From assembly GCA_947568535.1 (NCBI GenBank), contig CANOPF010000012.1, positions 1-33,660 on the forward strand: a DNA stretch of 33,660 nucleotides, given 5' to 3'. The DNA is from an uncultured Clostridium sp. (GTDB lineage Bacteria > Bacillota > Clostridia > TANB77 > CAG-508). This document shows positions 1 through 10,000 of this stretch, piece after piece (position 1 is the first letter of the stretch; each line of letters begins with the position of its first letter). The notes under the pieces were generated by a model. The model had not been told where the DNA came from, searched no databases, and saw only the letters and a program-made list of their open reading frames with translations. A program made the position numbers and the translations under genes.

Positions 1-1745
1 AAAATATTTTTGCGATCTTGTAAAACAAAGTTTGCACATCTACCAATAATTACACAAGATTCTTTATCTGCTATCTTTCTAATGAGTTCAGCTTCTTGAA
101 TAAATAATTCATCCTCATTATTTAATCCAAAATAATAACCCTGATTTAAATTGGCCAATGTATCTCTTTTTTGTTCATGATGTTGAATATATTCTTCTGA
201 TAAACCTGTTTCTTTTGCTAATTCTGTAATAAAATCTTTATCATAAAATTTAATGCCTAATTTATCTGCTAGTAATTTTCCTAAATATCTTCCACCAGAA
301 CCATATTCTCTAGCTATCGTAATTACTACTTGTTGAGCTAGTTGATGATTTGTGTTAATATGATGCACTAATGACTCACTTTGTGTATTTTTTTGTGTTA
401 AGCGTTTTACTTCTCCTATTAATAAAATAGTAGCTATAACGAACGCTAACCCATCAGCAACTGGTCCTGCATACAGTATTCCCATGATACCAAATAATTT
501 TCCTAAAATAACTAAGGCTGGAATTAAAAACAAAATTTGTCTTGATAACGATAAGATTGCACTCTTAATACTTTTTCCGATAGCTTGAAAAAAGATACCA
601 GATGGTATTTGTATTCCATTACAAATACACAATAAAAGGTAAGTTCTAAATGCTAAACAAGCAAATTCCATATAATTACCATCCCCACTACCAAAAATAG
701 AGATTAATACATTAGGTATTGTTTGGAATAAGATAAAGGCAATAGAACTGATGATAACACTCAATCCCAATACTATCTTTAATGCTTTTTTTACTCGATC
801 TAATTTTCTTGCTCCATAGTTATAACCAAAAATTGGCTGTGTACCTGCTGCAATACCAATAATTATGCTATTAAGAATTTGGCTAATCTTCATCACAATA
901 CCAAGTACAGTAATTGGTATTTCCGAACCAAATTTAGATTCTGCTCCATATTTAGCTAATAAATTATTTTCAAATGCCATAACTACTACAAAACTCATTT
1001 GTGTAATAAAGCTACTAATTCCCAATGCTGATACTTTTTTTCCTATACGCAAGTCTAGTTTAAATGTTTCTTTCGTTAAGGCAATTGCTTTAAATTTCTT
1101 CCTATAAAATAGATTTAAAATAAAGGTAACAAATTGACTAAATATAGTAGCCATAGCTGCTCCTTCTACTCCCATGTTAAAGACAAAAATAAAAATAGGA
1201 TCTAAAATTGTATTTAAAATTGCTCCTAATACCATAGTTGCCATAGCATACCTAGGACTTCCATCAGCTCTAATAATGGAATTTAATGTTGTACCTATCA
1301 TCATAAATGGTAAACCAATAACAATAATTCTTCCATATTGCAATGCATATTCTCTTAAATTATCTGTACAACCAAATAAATTTAATAACTGTGGTAAAAA
1401 AATCAGACTAATTACACACAAAATTACAGATACCATCACAGCTAATAAAATTCCATTTCCTACTCCCTTTGCTGCTTCTTCCTTTTTCTTTTCTCCTAAT
1501 TTTAGACTAAGATAACTAGATGCTCCATCACCTAGCATTAGGGCAAAAGCCAAACAAACCATGATTAAAGGAAATACTACATTTGTCGCTCCATTTCCTA
1601 AATAGCCTACACCTTGCCCAATAAATATCTGATCCACAATATTGTATAACGAATTTACCAATAGAGATATAATACAAGGAATGGAAAATGTTCTAATTAA
1701 TTTTCCCACTCTTTCTGTTCCTAATATATTTTCTTCTTTTTCCAT
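1..1745 (-). CDS. MATE-family efflux transporter fused to a cytidylate-kinase-like domain (C-terminus cut by window edge)
   Basis: The ORF is open from ATG 1743-1745 (RBS GGAGGAAG just upstream) to the left edge, about 581 codons. Residues 1 to about 450 are a polytopic MATE transporter: FSIPCIISLLVNSLYNIVDQ at the N-terminus, then many hydrophobic helices and the repeat-typical PIFGYNYGARK. After a short polar linker (QKNTQSESLVHHINTNHQLA) a soluble domain begins near residue 472 with VVITIAREYGSGGRYLGKLL, followed by LGIKFYDKDF. This glycine-rich loop and the FYDKDF segment match the cytidylate-kinase-like P-loop family. I checked the reading frame through the junction by hand: it is one continuous frame with no stop. 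The MATE part would export drugs or metabolites by cation antiport in the membrane; the role of the cytoplasmic kinase-like part is unknown. No CGG codon occurs in frame; one CGGA is read normally as ATC GGA. Confidence 0.85.
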   Translation of the reverse strand, partial: MEKEENILGTERVGKLIRTFSIPCIISLLVNSLYNIVDQIFIGQGVGYLGNGATNVVFPLIMVCLAFALMLGDGASSYLSLKLGEKKKEEAAKGVGNGILLAVMVSVILCVISLIFLPQLLNLFGCTDNLREYALQYGRIIVIGLPFMMIGTTLNSIIRADGSPRYAMATMVLGAILNTILDPIFIFVFNMGVEGAAMATIFSQFVTFILNLFYRKKFKAIALTKETFKLDLRIGKKVSALGISSFITQMSFVVVMAFENNLLAKYGAESKFGSEIPITVLGIVMKISQILNSIIIGIAAGTQPIFGYNYGARKLDRVKKALKIVLGLSVIISSIAFILFQTIPNVLISIFGSGDGNYMEFACLAFRTYLLLCICNGIQIPSGIFFQAIGKSIKSAILSLSRQILFLIPALVILGKLFGIMGILYAGPVADGLAFVIATILLIGEVKRLTQKNTQSESLVHHINTNHQLAQQVVITIAREYGSGGRYLGKLLADKLGIKFYDKDFITELAKETGLSEEYIQHHEQKRDTLANLNQGYYFGLNNEDELFIQEAELIRKIADKESCVIIGRCANFVLQDRKNI

Positions 1746-1787
1746 TTTTCTTCCTCCTTCTTTTTGTTTGACAAAACTTTAAAAAGA

Positions 1788-1806
1788 CAACACAAATGTT
1801 GTGTTG
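1788..1806 (-). repeat. Inverted repeat in the MATE leader (possible operator or attenuator)
   Basis: Perfect 8-base arms CAACACAA / TTGTGTTG are separated by 3 bases. On the minus strand the hairpin is followed by TCTTTTT. It lies about 20 bases after the predicted transcript start and about 45 bases before the ATG. It could be a repressor site or a weak intrinsic terminator controlling the transporter. Confidence 0.45.
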
Positions 1807-1832
1807 CACTTTTTGGCTTTTGCGTATTGTTT

Positions 1833-1861
1833 ATCTTATCATAAAACTAATCCTTTGTCAA
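1833..1861 (-). promoter_or_regulatory. SigA-type promoter of the MATE-kinase gene
   Basis: On the minus strand, TTGACA (1861-1856) is followed after 17 bases by TAAGAT (1838-1833). This puts the transcript start near 1826 and leaves an untranslated leader of about 80 bases carrying an inverted repeat. Confidence 0.6.
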
Positions 1862-1895
1862 TCTTAACCTTTTTTATATTTCTATCCTATTAAAC

Positions 1896-2678
1896 TTAAA
1901 CTAATGGCGTTGTTTCTAATTGTTCTAAATACTCTATATATTCTTCTAAACAAATTTCTTTTTCTTTCATCCATTTAGCATTTTCTCTCCCTACATAGCG
2001 ATAATGCCAAGGTTCATAATTAATTTTAGTTGTTTCTTTTTTAGAAGTTGGATATCGTAAAATAAAACCATAATCTATACAGTGTTCCATTAACCATTTT
2101 TGTACATCTGTATTTTCCTGTCTTTTATCTAATACTTGATAATTTTTTTCTACAATGTCAACAGAAAGCCCTAGCTCATGTTCACTGGTACCTGGTAATG
2201 TTACCCAATAAGATGCTTGTTCTTCAGCTTCTTTTTGACTATATCCCATCTGTTTAAACTGGTTTACTTTTCGATTATACAATGATATTTGTGTGCTATT
2301 TGTTCGATAACTTGAACAGATAAAAGGCTTCAAACCTTCTTTTCTTGCATCTGTTAACATCTGCCTTAATGGTTCTACTATTCTAGCATCAACCTGATGA
2401 TTATTTTCTACTATTTGTAATTTACATTCATAGTTCTTCGGTATTTTATGGTCTTTGTTGACTAAAATCAAATTCCAATCGGTTATTTTACTTTCCATTT
2501 TTGGTTTATGAACTGCCACAGGTATTATATTCGTAATGTCTTGTGTTGAAAAAATCTCTAGCCTTCTTGGCTTGTCCAACAGACTAACTTCTTTTGGCTG
2601 GTTATAATGTATAAAAAATGAAATACCCATTCCTAATATAAATAAAATAATAAATATACTAATAATTTTCTTTTTCAT
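1896..2678 (-). CDS. VanY-type D-alanyl-D-alanine carboxypeptidase, membrane anchored
   Basis: 260 aa zinc D,D-carboxypeptidase of the VanY / peptidase M15 family, which trims the terminal D-Ala from peptidoglycan stem peptides outside the membrane. Residues 5-23 are a single hydrophobic anchor. The family signature is complete: CSSYRT (121-126), S165-x-H167-x2-G170-x3-D174 (in GTSEHELGLSVDI), then E222-P-W-H225 (zinc ligands H167, D174, H225; catalytic E222 by family analogy). The start is set by AAAGGAG ending 6 bases before ATG 2678. There is no vanHAX-type cluster nearby, so this is more likely housekeeping wall remodelling than glycopeptide resistance. Confidence 0.9.
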   Translation of the reverse strand: MKKKIISIFIILFILGMGISFFIHYNQPKEVSLLDKPRRLEIFSTQDITNIIPVAVHKPKMESKITDWNLILVNKDHKIPKNYECKLQIVENNHQVDARIVEPLRQMLTDARKEGLKPFICSSYRTNSTQISLYNRKVNQFKQMGYSQKEAEEQASYWVTLPGTSEHELGLSVDIVEKNYQVLDKRQENTDVQKWLMEHCIDYGFILRYPTSKKETTKINYEPWHYRYVGRENAKWMKEKEICLEEYIEYLEQLETTPLV

Positions 2679-2748
2679 ATATCTCCTTTTACCTTTATAC
2701 TATTATTTTAACCTCAATTTGTGTTTTTTTCAAGTAAAATTATTAATT

Positions 2749-4080
2749 TTATTTTCCTTTTTTCAATTCAATGATATATGGTTTATTTTTGAATAATACT
2801 CTTACTTTTAATGTATTTGTTGCTTCTTTCGTTGTCAATCCAAAAGTTTCATAAAAGCTGTATTTATCCCCATCTATAAAATTACTATCTTGTCTTCTGC
2901 TAGGACTCATTGTACTTTCAAATTTCTGTCCTTTTTCGTTTTCTACATACGTTATTTTGTCAAAGTTCGTTTTTCCTTGTACTGTATCATAATCATAGAT
3001 TGCTATTGGATGACTTTGTTGTAATCGATAATCCTCATATATTTCTCTGATTTCTTTATCTTCATTAATTTTCCTATTATATTCGTTAATACTTATTTTT
3101 CCTTCTTCATATTCTTTCCACAAATCTTTTACTTGTTTTGGTATTTCTGGGCTTGGCATATTTGATACGATCATTCCCAATTCGAATCCTGTATCAGTTA
3201 ATGTGGCATTAGTTACTTGAAAATCTGAATTTTCACATTTTACTACTTGATAAGCAATTGTTTGTCTTTGATACATTTTCTCTGGTACGTCTAAATCAAT
3301 ATTCCAATTACCCTTTAGTTTTACCATACTATTTTCGTTTTCAAACCAGTCATTTCTTTTTAATATCATTGTCGAGAAATGAACATTCAATTTTTTACTT
3401 TTAGGAAAACTTTCTCCTCCTGTATACATGTTATATGTGATTTTTATCATCCCACTTTCTGGATCATGATAGGTAATGAAAGTATTTAATCCACAATCAT
3501 AATAATTTTCATTATATTCTGTGTAAAAATCATTTAATTGTTGTTCTTCACAATAAGCTTTTAATGTTCCTTTATCCATACAACATAAAATTCTATTTTC
3601 TTCATCTGTTACCATTAAATCTTCTAATTCCACACTATGTAAATCATCTAAATGAATCGTTTCATTAATTTTAGGATCTATCTGAAAAGTAAAATGTGTA
3701 CTAATCGTTAAATCATCCATCAAAAAATCTTCTATTTTAGCATTTACCTTAATATTTTCTAAACTAATTCCTTTTTCCTTATCTGTTAAAATTGTATTGG
3801 CTGGAATAGGATCCATATTAGGGTTAGCAATATAACCATTTTGTGCCGCTGTATCAATTCCATTACCTAGTCCAAAAGTTTCTATAATTTTATCAAAATG
3901 AGTAGCTAATGTTACTCCTGATATTAACATAACACTTCCACACAATCCTATTATTATTTTCTTCTTCCACATACATATTCCCCCTTTTTCTTGTTTTAAT
4001 AGGGATATTTGATCTTCATCTCTAAAATTTTGAATTGCTACCTGTTTTTTGAATTTTTCTAATAATTCTTTATTTTCCAT
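2749..4080 (-). CDS. DUF4179-type membrane protein, likely anti-sigma factor / sigma partner
   Basis: 443 aa. A short cytoplasmic N-terminus (1-37) is followed by one transmembrane segment (about 39-61, KKIIIGLCGSVMLISGVTLA) and a large extracytoplasmic part rich in beta-strand-like sequence. That is the layout of DUF4179 proteins encoded beside ECF sigma factors. Its start overlaps the end of the sigma gene by 11 bases, implying translational coupling. By family analogy it tethers or inhibits the upstream sigma factor and senses an envelope signal. No enzyme motif was seen. The ligand and regulon cannot be inferred from this window. Confidence 0.75.
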   Translation of the reverse strand: MENKELLEKFKKQVAIQNFRDEDQISLLKQEKGGICMWKKKIIIGLCGSVMLISGVTLATHFDKIIETFGLGNGIDTAAQNGYIANPNMDPIPANTILTDKEKGISLENIKVNAKIEDFLMDDLTISTHFTFQIDPKINETIHLDDLHSVELEDLMVTDEENRILCCMDKGTLKAYCEEQQLNDFYTEYNENYYDCGLNTFITYHDPESGMIKITYNMYTGGESFPKSKKLNVHFSTMILKRNDWFENENSMVKLKGNWNIDLDVPEKMYQRQTIAYQVVKCENSDFQVTNATLTDTGFELGMIVSNMPSPEIPKQVKDLWKEYEEGKISINEYNRKINEDKEIREIYEDYRLQQSHPIAIYDYDTVQGKTNFDKITYVENEKGQKFESTMSPSRRQDSNFIDGDKYSFYETFGLTTKEATNTLKVRVLFKNKPYIIELKKGK

Positions 4081-4624
4081 GGATCATTCCCCCTTCTTCT
4101 AATTTCTTTTTTAATTTTCTTCTCATTCTAAACAATTTTGATTTGATTTTACTCTCTGTCATCTTATACTTAATGGCAATTTCTTTAATTCTTTTTCTTT
4201 CATAATAATATAAAATAAAAATTTCCCTATCTTCTTGCTTAAGTTTATCTAATTCGCGAAGCAAACTGTAGTTATTTTGGCTTTCTAAATAAATGGTTTC
4301 TATGTTCTGCTGCTCAGTCAACTGTTCTTGATAATCATCTATATTTTCTGTCTGTTTTTGATTTCTTGCTTTTTTCTTCATTAAATTTTTGGTTATTCCT
4401 GCAAGATATGCCTTCATACTTTTGTTTATATCCAGTTTTTCTCGATTATTCCACAATGTCAAATACACATCGAGTAAAATTTCCTCTTTATCTTCTTGAG
4501 AAAACTTCTGATGATAACCATTAATGATCGTATAAATATAATGATTATATGTGTCCATTATGATTTCTATTTTTAATTCTTTATTCTGAATATATTGATA
4601 TATTTTATCCTTTACTATTTCCAA
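4070..4624 (-). CDS. ECF-type RNA polymerase sigma factor
   Basis: 184 aa sigma-70 family protein of ECF size. Region 2 is at about 22-90 (MDTYNHYIYTIINGYHQKF, EEILLDVYLTLW, MKAYLAGITKNLMKKKAR). Region 4 helix-turn-helix is at about 120-175 (LRELDKLKQEDREIFILYYY, IKEIAIKYKMTESKIKSKLF). The start codon is TTG at 4624-4622, with AAAGGAG about 12 bases upstream, a somewhat long spacing; the next in-frame ATG (residue 23) would cut into region 2. It is transcribed with the overlapping DUF4179 gene and divergently from rqcH. Confidence 0.85.
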   Translation of the reverse strand: MEIVKDKIYQYIQNKELKIEIIMDTYNHYIYTIINGYHQKFSQEDKEEILLDVYLTLWNNREKLDINKSMKAYLAGITKNLMKKKARNQKQTENIDDYQEQLTEQQNIETIYLESQNNYSLLRELDKLKQEDREIFILYYYERKRIKEIAIKYKMTESKIKSKLFRMRRKLKKKLEEGGMIHGK

Positions 4625-4687
4625 CTGATATTTACACTCCTTTAAAAGATATCTTCTAATACTATATTACCATTTTTTCTCATTCAG

Positions 4688-4716
4688 TTGCACTTTTAAG
4701 AAAGAAATATTATAAT
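4688..4716 (+). promoter_or_regulatory. SigA-type promoter of rqcH
   Basis: TTGCAC (4688-4693), 17-base spacer, TATAAT (4711-4716), with the rqcH ATG 35 bases further on. Confidence 0.75.
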
Positions 4717-4750
4717 AAACATACAAAAATAAGATAAAGGAGTGAATATC

Positions 4751-6445
4751 ATGGCATTTGATGGAATAGTAACCACAGCAATTGCTTCTGAATTGCAACA
4801 ACTTATTGGTGCAAGAATCGATAAAGTTTATCAACCAGATAAAAATACTATTTTATTAGGTTGTTATGTAAATAGAACAAATTATTTGTTAACGATATGT
4901 ACAGATGCTAATAATTATCGTATCCATTTAACAACACATCCAAAACCTAACCCCAAAGTTGCCCCTAATTTCTGTATGGTTCTTCGTAAACATCTTTTAG
5001 GACTATCTATAAAAAATATAACAACTAATCACTTAGAAAGATTAGTCGTTATTGATTTTGAAGGATTTGATGATGTAGATGATGTCATCACTAAAAGATT
5101 AATCATTGAATTAATGGGAAAACATTGTAATATCATTTTATTAGATGAGCAAAACATTATCTTGGACAGTCTAAGACATATTCATCAAGAAAATAGTGAT
5201 AGAACAATTATACCTCACACGAAATATTCGTTTCCATCCACAACCAAATACAACTTTTTAACTTGTCCCGATTTTCAAGATTTCTACAAAAAAGTTGCAG
5301 ATTCTTCCATTGATAGTGTTTTTAATGGTATCAGTAAATCCTTTCTAGATGCTTCTTTGCTATTTCTTGGTATTAAGGTACGTAATGAAACCACCTTAAA
5401 ACAACTTTATCACTATTTACATGAAATTATTGACCGCATACATGATAATCGTTTAGATTTCCAACCATTAGATGGAAAGAAAAAAGACTACGTTTTAGTA
5501 AAATCCGAATCAACTTCTCCTTTCCATTTAAACTATTTTCTTGATGACTTTTATACAGAAAAAGAAGCTTCTGAAAAATTTAAGACTTATCGTGATAGCA
5601 TTTTGAGAATGATTTTAGAACAATTAAAAAAATATAAAAAACGTCTTCTTCATATTGATGAAAAATTACAATCTTGTAATGACAAAGAAAAATATCAATT
5701 ATATGGTGAATTAATTACGGCTAACTTATATCAAATCAAAAATGAAAACCAAAAAGAACTTATACTTGATAATTATTATACCAACCAAAAAATAGTTATT
5801 CCTTTGGATGACAAATATCCTCCTTCTATTAATGCAAAACAATTTTTTAAAAAGTATCATAAATTAAAAAATACATTAACCATTGTCAGTATGCAAAAAG
5901 AGGAAACGTTAAAAGAACTAACTTATATTGAAAGTATTGTTTATGAATTAGAAAACTGTTCTACTGTAGAAGAAGTTTCAGAAATATTTCAAGAAATCTC
6001 TGAACATGTTATTTTTAAAGAAAAAGCAAAGTTTGATAAAAAAAGAACAAAAACAAAAAAGTCCTCTTTTACCAAAAATAAAACGGTTTCTTTCAATCCT
6101 TTAAAATATACCATAGATGAATATACCTTATTGGTTGGTAGAAATAATAAAGAAAATGATTATTTAACCTTTAAATATGCTAAAAAAACGGATTTATGGT
6201 TACATACAAAAGATATTCATGGTAGCCATGCCATTTTATTATCTTCCCCTAAAACATCACCTAATTCTACTATTTTAACTAAGTGTGCTCAAATTGTTGC
6301 TTATCATAGTAAGGCTAAAAATTCTTCTCATGTTCCTGTTGATATTTGTGGAGTTAACTATGTAAAAAAGCCCAATGGTGCTAAACCAGGTATGGTTATT
6401 TATAGTCATCAGAAAACTCTGTGGGTAGAACCAAAACAGCCATAA
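4751..6445 (+). CDS. rqcH: RqcH / NFACT-family ribosome quality control protein
   Basis: 564 aa. RqcH binds 50S subunits that still carry peptidyl-tRNA after ribosome splitting and adds C-terminal alanine tails that mark the nascent chain for degradation. The NFACT-N domain is at the start (MAFDGIVTTAIASELQQLIG, RIDKVYQPDKNTILL), a charged coiled coil is central (about 280-430), and the NFACT-R domain is near the end (LVGRNNKENDYLTFKYA, DLWLHTKDIHGSHAILLS). A GTG three codons upstream (4742) sits inside the AAAGGAG ribosome binding site, so ATG 4751 is chosen, giving the family-typical N-terminus. It is the only long plus-strand gene in the left half, with its own promoter and terminator. No in-frame CGG; CGT and CGC are used for Arg. 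It acts on stalled ribosomes, so it may be relevant if CGG codons stall translation here (inference only). Confidence 0.92.
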   Translation: MAFDGIVTTAIASELQQLIGARIDKVYQPDKNTILLGCYVNRTNYLLTICTDANNYRIHLTTHPKPNPKVAPNFCMVLRKHLLGLSIKNITTNHLERLVVIDFEGFDDVDDVITKRLIIELMGKHCNIILLDEQNIILDSLRHIHQENSDRTIIPHTKYSFPSTTKYNFLTCPDFQDFYKKVADSSIDSVFNGISKSFLDASLLFLGIKVRNETTLKQLYHYLHEIIDRIHDNRLDFQPLDGKKKDYVLVKSESTSPFHLNYFLDDFYTEKEASEKFKTYRDSILRMILEQLKKYKKRLLHIDEKLQSCNDKEKYQLYGELITANLYQIKNENQKELILDNYYTNQKIVIPLDDKYPPSINAKQFFKKYHKLKNTLTIVSMQKEETLKELTYIESIVYELENCSTVEEVSEIFQEISEHVIFKEKAKFDKKRTKTKKSSFTKNKTVSFNPLKYTIDEYTLLVGRNNKENDYLTFKYAKKTDLWLHTKDIHGSHAILLSSPKTSPNSTILTKCAQIVAYHSKAKNSSHVPVDICGVNYVKKPNGAKPGMVIYSHQKTLWVEPKQP

Positions 6446-6453
6446 TTTTCACC

Positions 6454-6485
6454 AAAAAACCCCAGATTTGCTATCTGGGGTTTTT
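6454..6485. terminator. Bidirectional intrinsic terminator between rqcH and the addA operon
   Basis: Stem CCCCAGAT (6460-6467) / ATCTGGGG (6473-6480) with a 5-base loop, preceded by a run of A and followed by TTTTT. It works in both directions and lies between convergent transcription units. Confidence 0.9.
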
Positions 6486-6505
6486 GAATCATTGAATTAA
6501 AAATT

Positions 6506-6973
6506 TTAGACCCAAAAGATTAAAAAACTTATAGCTGTTGCCAGTAAAATCTCTGATTTTGTCCATTCTCTTGGTATTACTTCTAACTCTGTTCCTGATT
6601 CCTTTTCTTTAACCGTTTCTATTGTATAATAAGCTACATCCTTTGCTTTAAAATATAAGGAAAATGCTTGTGTTTCCTTTTCTTCTTTATTCGTTATTTC
6701 AATATAGTGTTTTCCTAATAAAACGTCTCTTTTTGAATATAATTCAATTTTTATGTATGTATCTTGCTCATCTTTTTTTTCTTTCAGAACGCCTCTTATT
6801 CTTCCATTTACATATGTTGCTTCCGCTTGATAAACAACAATTTGTCCATGGCTACTTTTCCTTTCTATTTCTTTATAATTAGCATTCAAACCTACATGAA
6901 TTAAAAAATCTGACAAGATAAATACGCCTATCAATATTAATATCCATGCTCTAATTTTTTGCATTGTACTCAT
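6506..6973 (-). CDS. Unknown small membrane protein with two terminal transmembrane segments
   Basis: 155 aa from ATG 6973. An in-frame TTG at 6997 would add 8 residues, but it leaves GGGGA well placed before 6973, so the ATG is preferred. Hydrophobic segments lie at each end (AWILILIGVFILSDFLIHVG near the start, ILLATAISFLIFWV at the very end). Between them is a hydrophilic, beta-strand-like domain (GQIVVYQAEATYVNGRIRGV). It follows addA by 55 bases on the same strand and may be the last gene of that operon. I do not recognise the family. Confidence 0.55.
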   Translation of the reverse strand: MSTMQKIRAWILILIGVFILSDFLIHVGLNANYKEIERKSSHGQIVVYQAEATYVNGRIRGVLKEKKDEQDTYIKIELYSKRDVLLGKHYIEITNKEEKETQAFSLYFKAKDVAYYTIETVKEKESGTELEVIPREWTKSEILLATAISFLIFWV

Positions 6974-7028
6974 TTTTATTTCCCCATTTCTTTTCAACTG
7001 TTAATATTATACCAAATATTCCCCTTTT

Positions 7029-10000
7029 TTACAAGACTTGTATTTCTTTACCTAAATGAGTCGAATAAATGAATACTTTGTCTACTTTTTCGTGAAAAGC
7101 TTCTTCTAAAGCTTTTTGATATATCCTTAATTGTTTTTCATACTTGTCTATTAGTTCCTTCTTTGTTTGAACAAAATCTGTTTTATAATCAACTAAAATT
7201 AATTTATCTTCTTTATTTCTATAGTATAAATCGATTATCCCTTGAACAAATATATTTTCTGAAATTGCTTCTGGATAAACTTCTTTAGCTGGTATCGTGA
7301 TATAAAATGGCTTTTCTTTTTGAATTTCTTTTGCTTTTTTCATGTCAAGCCAAATCTTTGATTTTGTAAATTCTAAAATGGCTATTGGATTGATATTTTC
7401 TGCTTCTTTTGGGGTTATGATTTCTCGCTTGACCAAATCAAGGATTAATTCTTTTATCTTTTCTAAATCATATTCTTCCTTTTCATTTAATTTTTGCATA
7501 CATAAATGTAATAATGTTCCTTTTTGTGCAGCAGTTATTTTTATTTCTTTATTATTTTGTAAGAACTTTGGTATAGGGAAACGTATTTCCTGTACTTCCT
7601 CTTGTTTTTGTTTTATTTGCGTAACTGATGCTTTATTAGGAAGTATGGTTGCTAATTCATAGGTATACTTGTGATTTAATACTTGTTCTATTTCCTTTAT
7701 TCTTTCTTGTTTGATGGTATGTTTTTCTAATTCTTCTAATTTTTGATCTTCTTTTACTTCTCTTCTCTCACCAAAAGCCAAAATTTCCTTTTTATGGTAT
7801 ACATGTAATTCTGTTATTGTTTCCATTCTTGTTTGTTCATAGAAAAATACTAATAAAATCCAATCTAAATATGTTTTATATTTTTTTACTAAAATGGCAT
7901 TTATTTTTTTCTTGTTCTTTGGATATCTTTCTATCTGCTGTAATAATTTTTCTTTTTGTTTTTCATAATCTTTCTTAATTCCTGTTATGATTAATTTTTC
8001 TTTACTTCTTGTTAACGCAACATATAGTATTCTCATTTCTTCTGATAATGTTTCTTTAAATATTTGATTACGAAGAGCTGACTTACTTAATGTATCATAT
8101 TGCACTTGTTTTTCATAATTGATATATTTTACACCAATACCTAATTCCTGATGTAATAATAAGTTTTGGTTTAAATCTATGAGATTAACTTGCTTCCCTG
8201 TACTGGCTAAAAATACAACAGGAAATTCTAGCCCTTTACTTTTGTGGATACTCATGATTCTCACTACATTATCATTTTCTCCTATTATTTTAGCTGTTCC
8301 CATATCTCCATTACTTAATCTTAACCTTTCAATAAAATGAATAAAATTATATAAACCCTTAAAACTAGCCGTTTCATACTGTTTCGCTCTTTCAAATAAC
8401 ATGTTTAAATTTGCCTGTCTTAATATTCCATTTGGCATTAATCCGAACATAATGATAATATCCTGTATCAGAATATATTTTCCAAATTAATTCATCTAAT
8501 GCCAAATATTCTTGTTCTTTTCTCCATTGTTGTATCTCTTTCAAAAAAGTTTCAATTTTTTGTTTTAACTCATTTTTTACTGAAAGTTTCGCCTTTTGTA
8601 AACAAATATAAAAATTATCTTGTTTATCAGCTAATCGAATCTGAATTAATTCATCATCTGTAAATTTTCCTATATTTGACCTCATAACCGTCACTAACGG
8701 TATGTCTTGCATTGGATTATCAATAATTTTTAGCAAACTCATCATGGTTTGAATTTCAATCGCCTCTAAGTATTCTTGTGAACTATCTGAAAATACTGGT
8801 ATAGATACATTCAACATTTCTTGTTCATAAATTGGTGCTATACTACTGGTACTTCTTAGTAAAATAACTATATCTTTATATTGGATATCTCTATATTTTC
8901 CTTGTTTCTTATCCCAAACCTGAAATTTTTCTTCCACCATTTTTTTTATTTTATTGGCTACAAATTTTGCTTCTAATTCAACATCTTCTATATTTTCCTC
9001 TTCTTCTATTTCTTCCCCTGCTTCTTCATGGTTTGGGTCTAATACATGAATTTCAATCTTTTCATTTTCATTTATTTCTGGATAGTTTGCTCCTAAATTT
9101 AAATATTCTTCTTCTCGATATTCTATATCTCCTAAATCTTTACTCATTATATCTTCAAAAATCCAATTGGTAAATGTTAAAATATTTTGTTTACTTCTAA
9201 AATTTTTGAATAATTGAATTTTCAAATGATCTTCTGATGTTTGGTTTTCTTTATTTTGGTAACTTTCGTATTTATGCAAAAACAATTCTGGCATAGCTTG
9301 TCTAAATTTATAAATACTTTGTTTAACATCTCCTACCATAAACATATTATTGTTTCTTGCAATAGCAGTTAGTATATATTCTTGTACTAAATTACTATCT
9401 TGATATTCATCAATAGCTATTTCCTCAAATTTATTTTTATATTTTTCTCTTACTTGACTAATATTTAGGAGAATATCTAAAGCAAAATGCTCAATATCAC
9501 TAAAATCTACTATGTTTTTTTCTCTCTTTCGTTTCGAAAATTCTGTTTCAAAACTACCAATTAAATTTTGTAATTTTTGTAAGATACGATACATATGGTA
9601 AATATCCTGATTAACTTCTTGAGAACAACCTATCATGATTCTTCCTAGAAGTTTTTCTAATTTCTTTTTAACTTCATCTCTTATCTCTTTTGCTTTATCT
9701 TTGATTGCTGATTCATTTTTTTGTCTTGGCCAAGTTACAAATTTGAGTGTTCCGAACTATTTGATACGTTTTATCCCAACTTGCCAAAGCTTTTTGCAAA
9801 TTTTCTAATTGCTCGATATCACTTCTTATCGTTTGATAAAATTTTTCTAGTTCTGGAACTAATACTAAATCTTTTTCTACTTCCTGTAATATATTTATAT
9901 CATCGATTAATTCTTCTTTTATTTCCTGCAATAAAATCTTTCCCCATAAGGTTTGACTAAAATCTTCTTCTTGTTTATTTTCTAAATTAAACATTTGGAT

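Noticed and set aside
865..1515. Plus-strand ORFs opposite the MATE gene
   Set aside because: They are hydrophobic mirror reads of the MATE gene with no ribosome binding site and no recognisable domain.
3170..3190. AATTCGAATCC, resembling a tRNA T-loop
   Set aside because: It lies within the DUF4179 gene in frame and has no acceptor stem or anticodon arm around it. I found no tRNA gene in the window.
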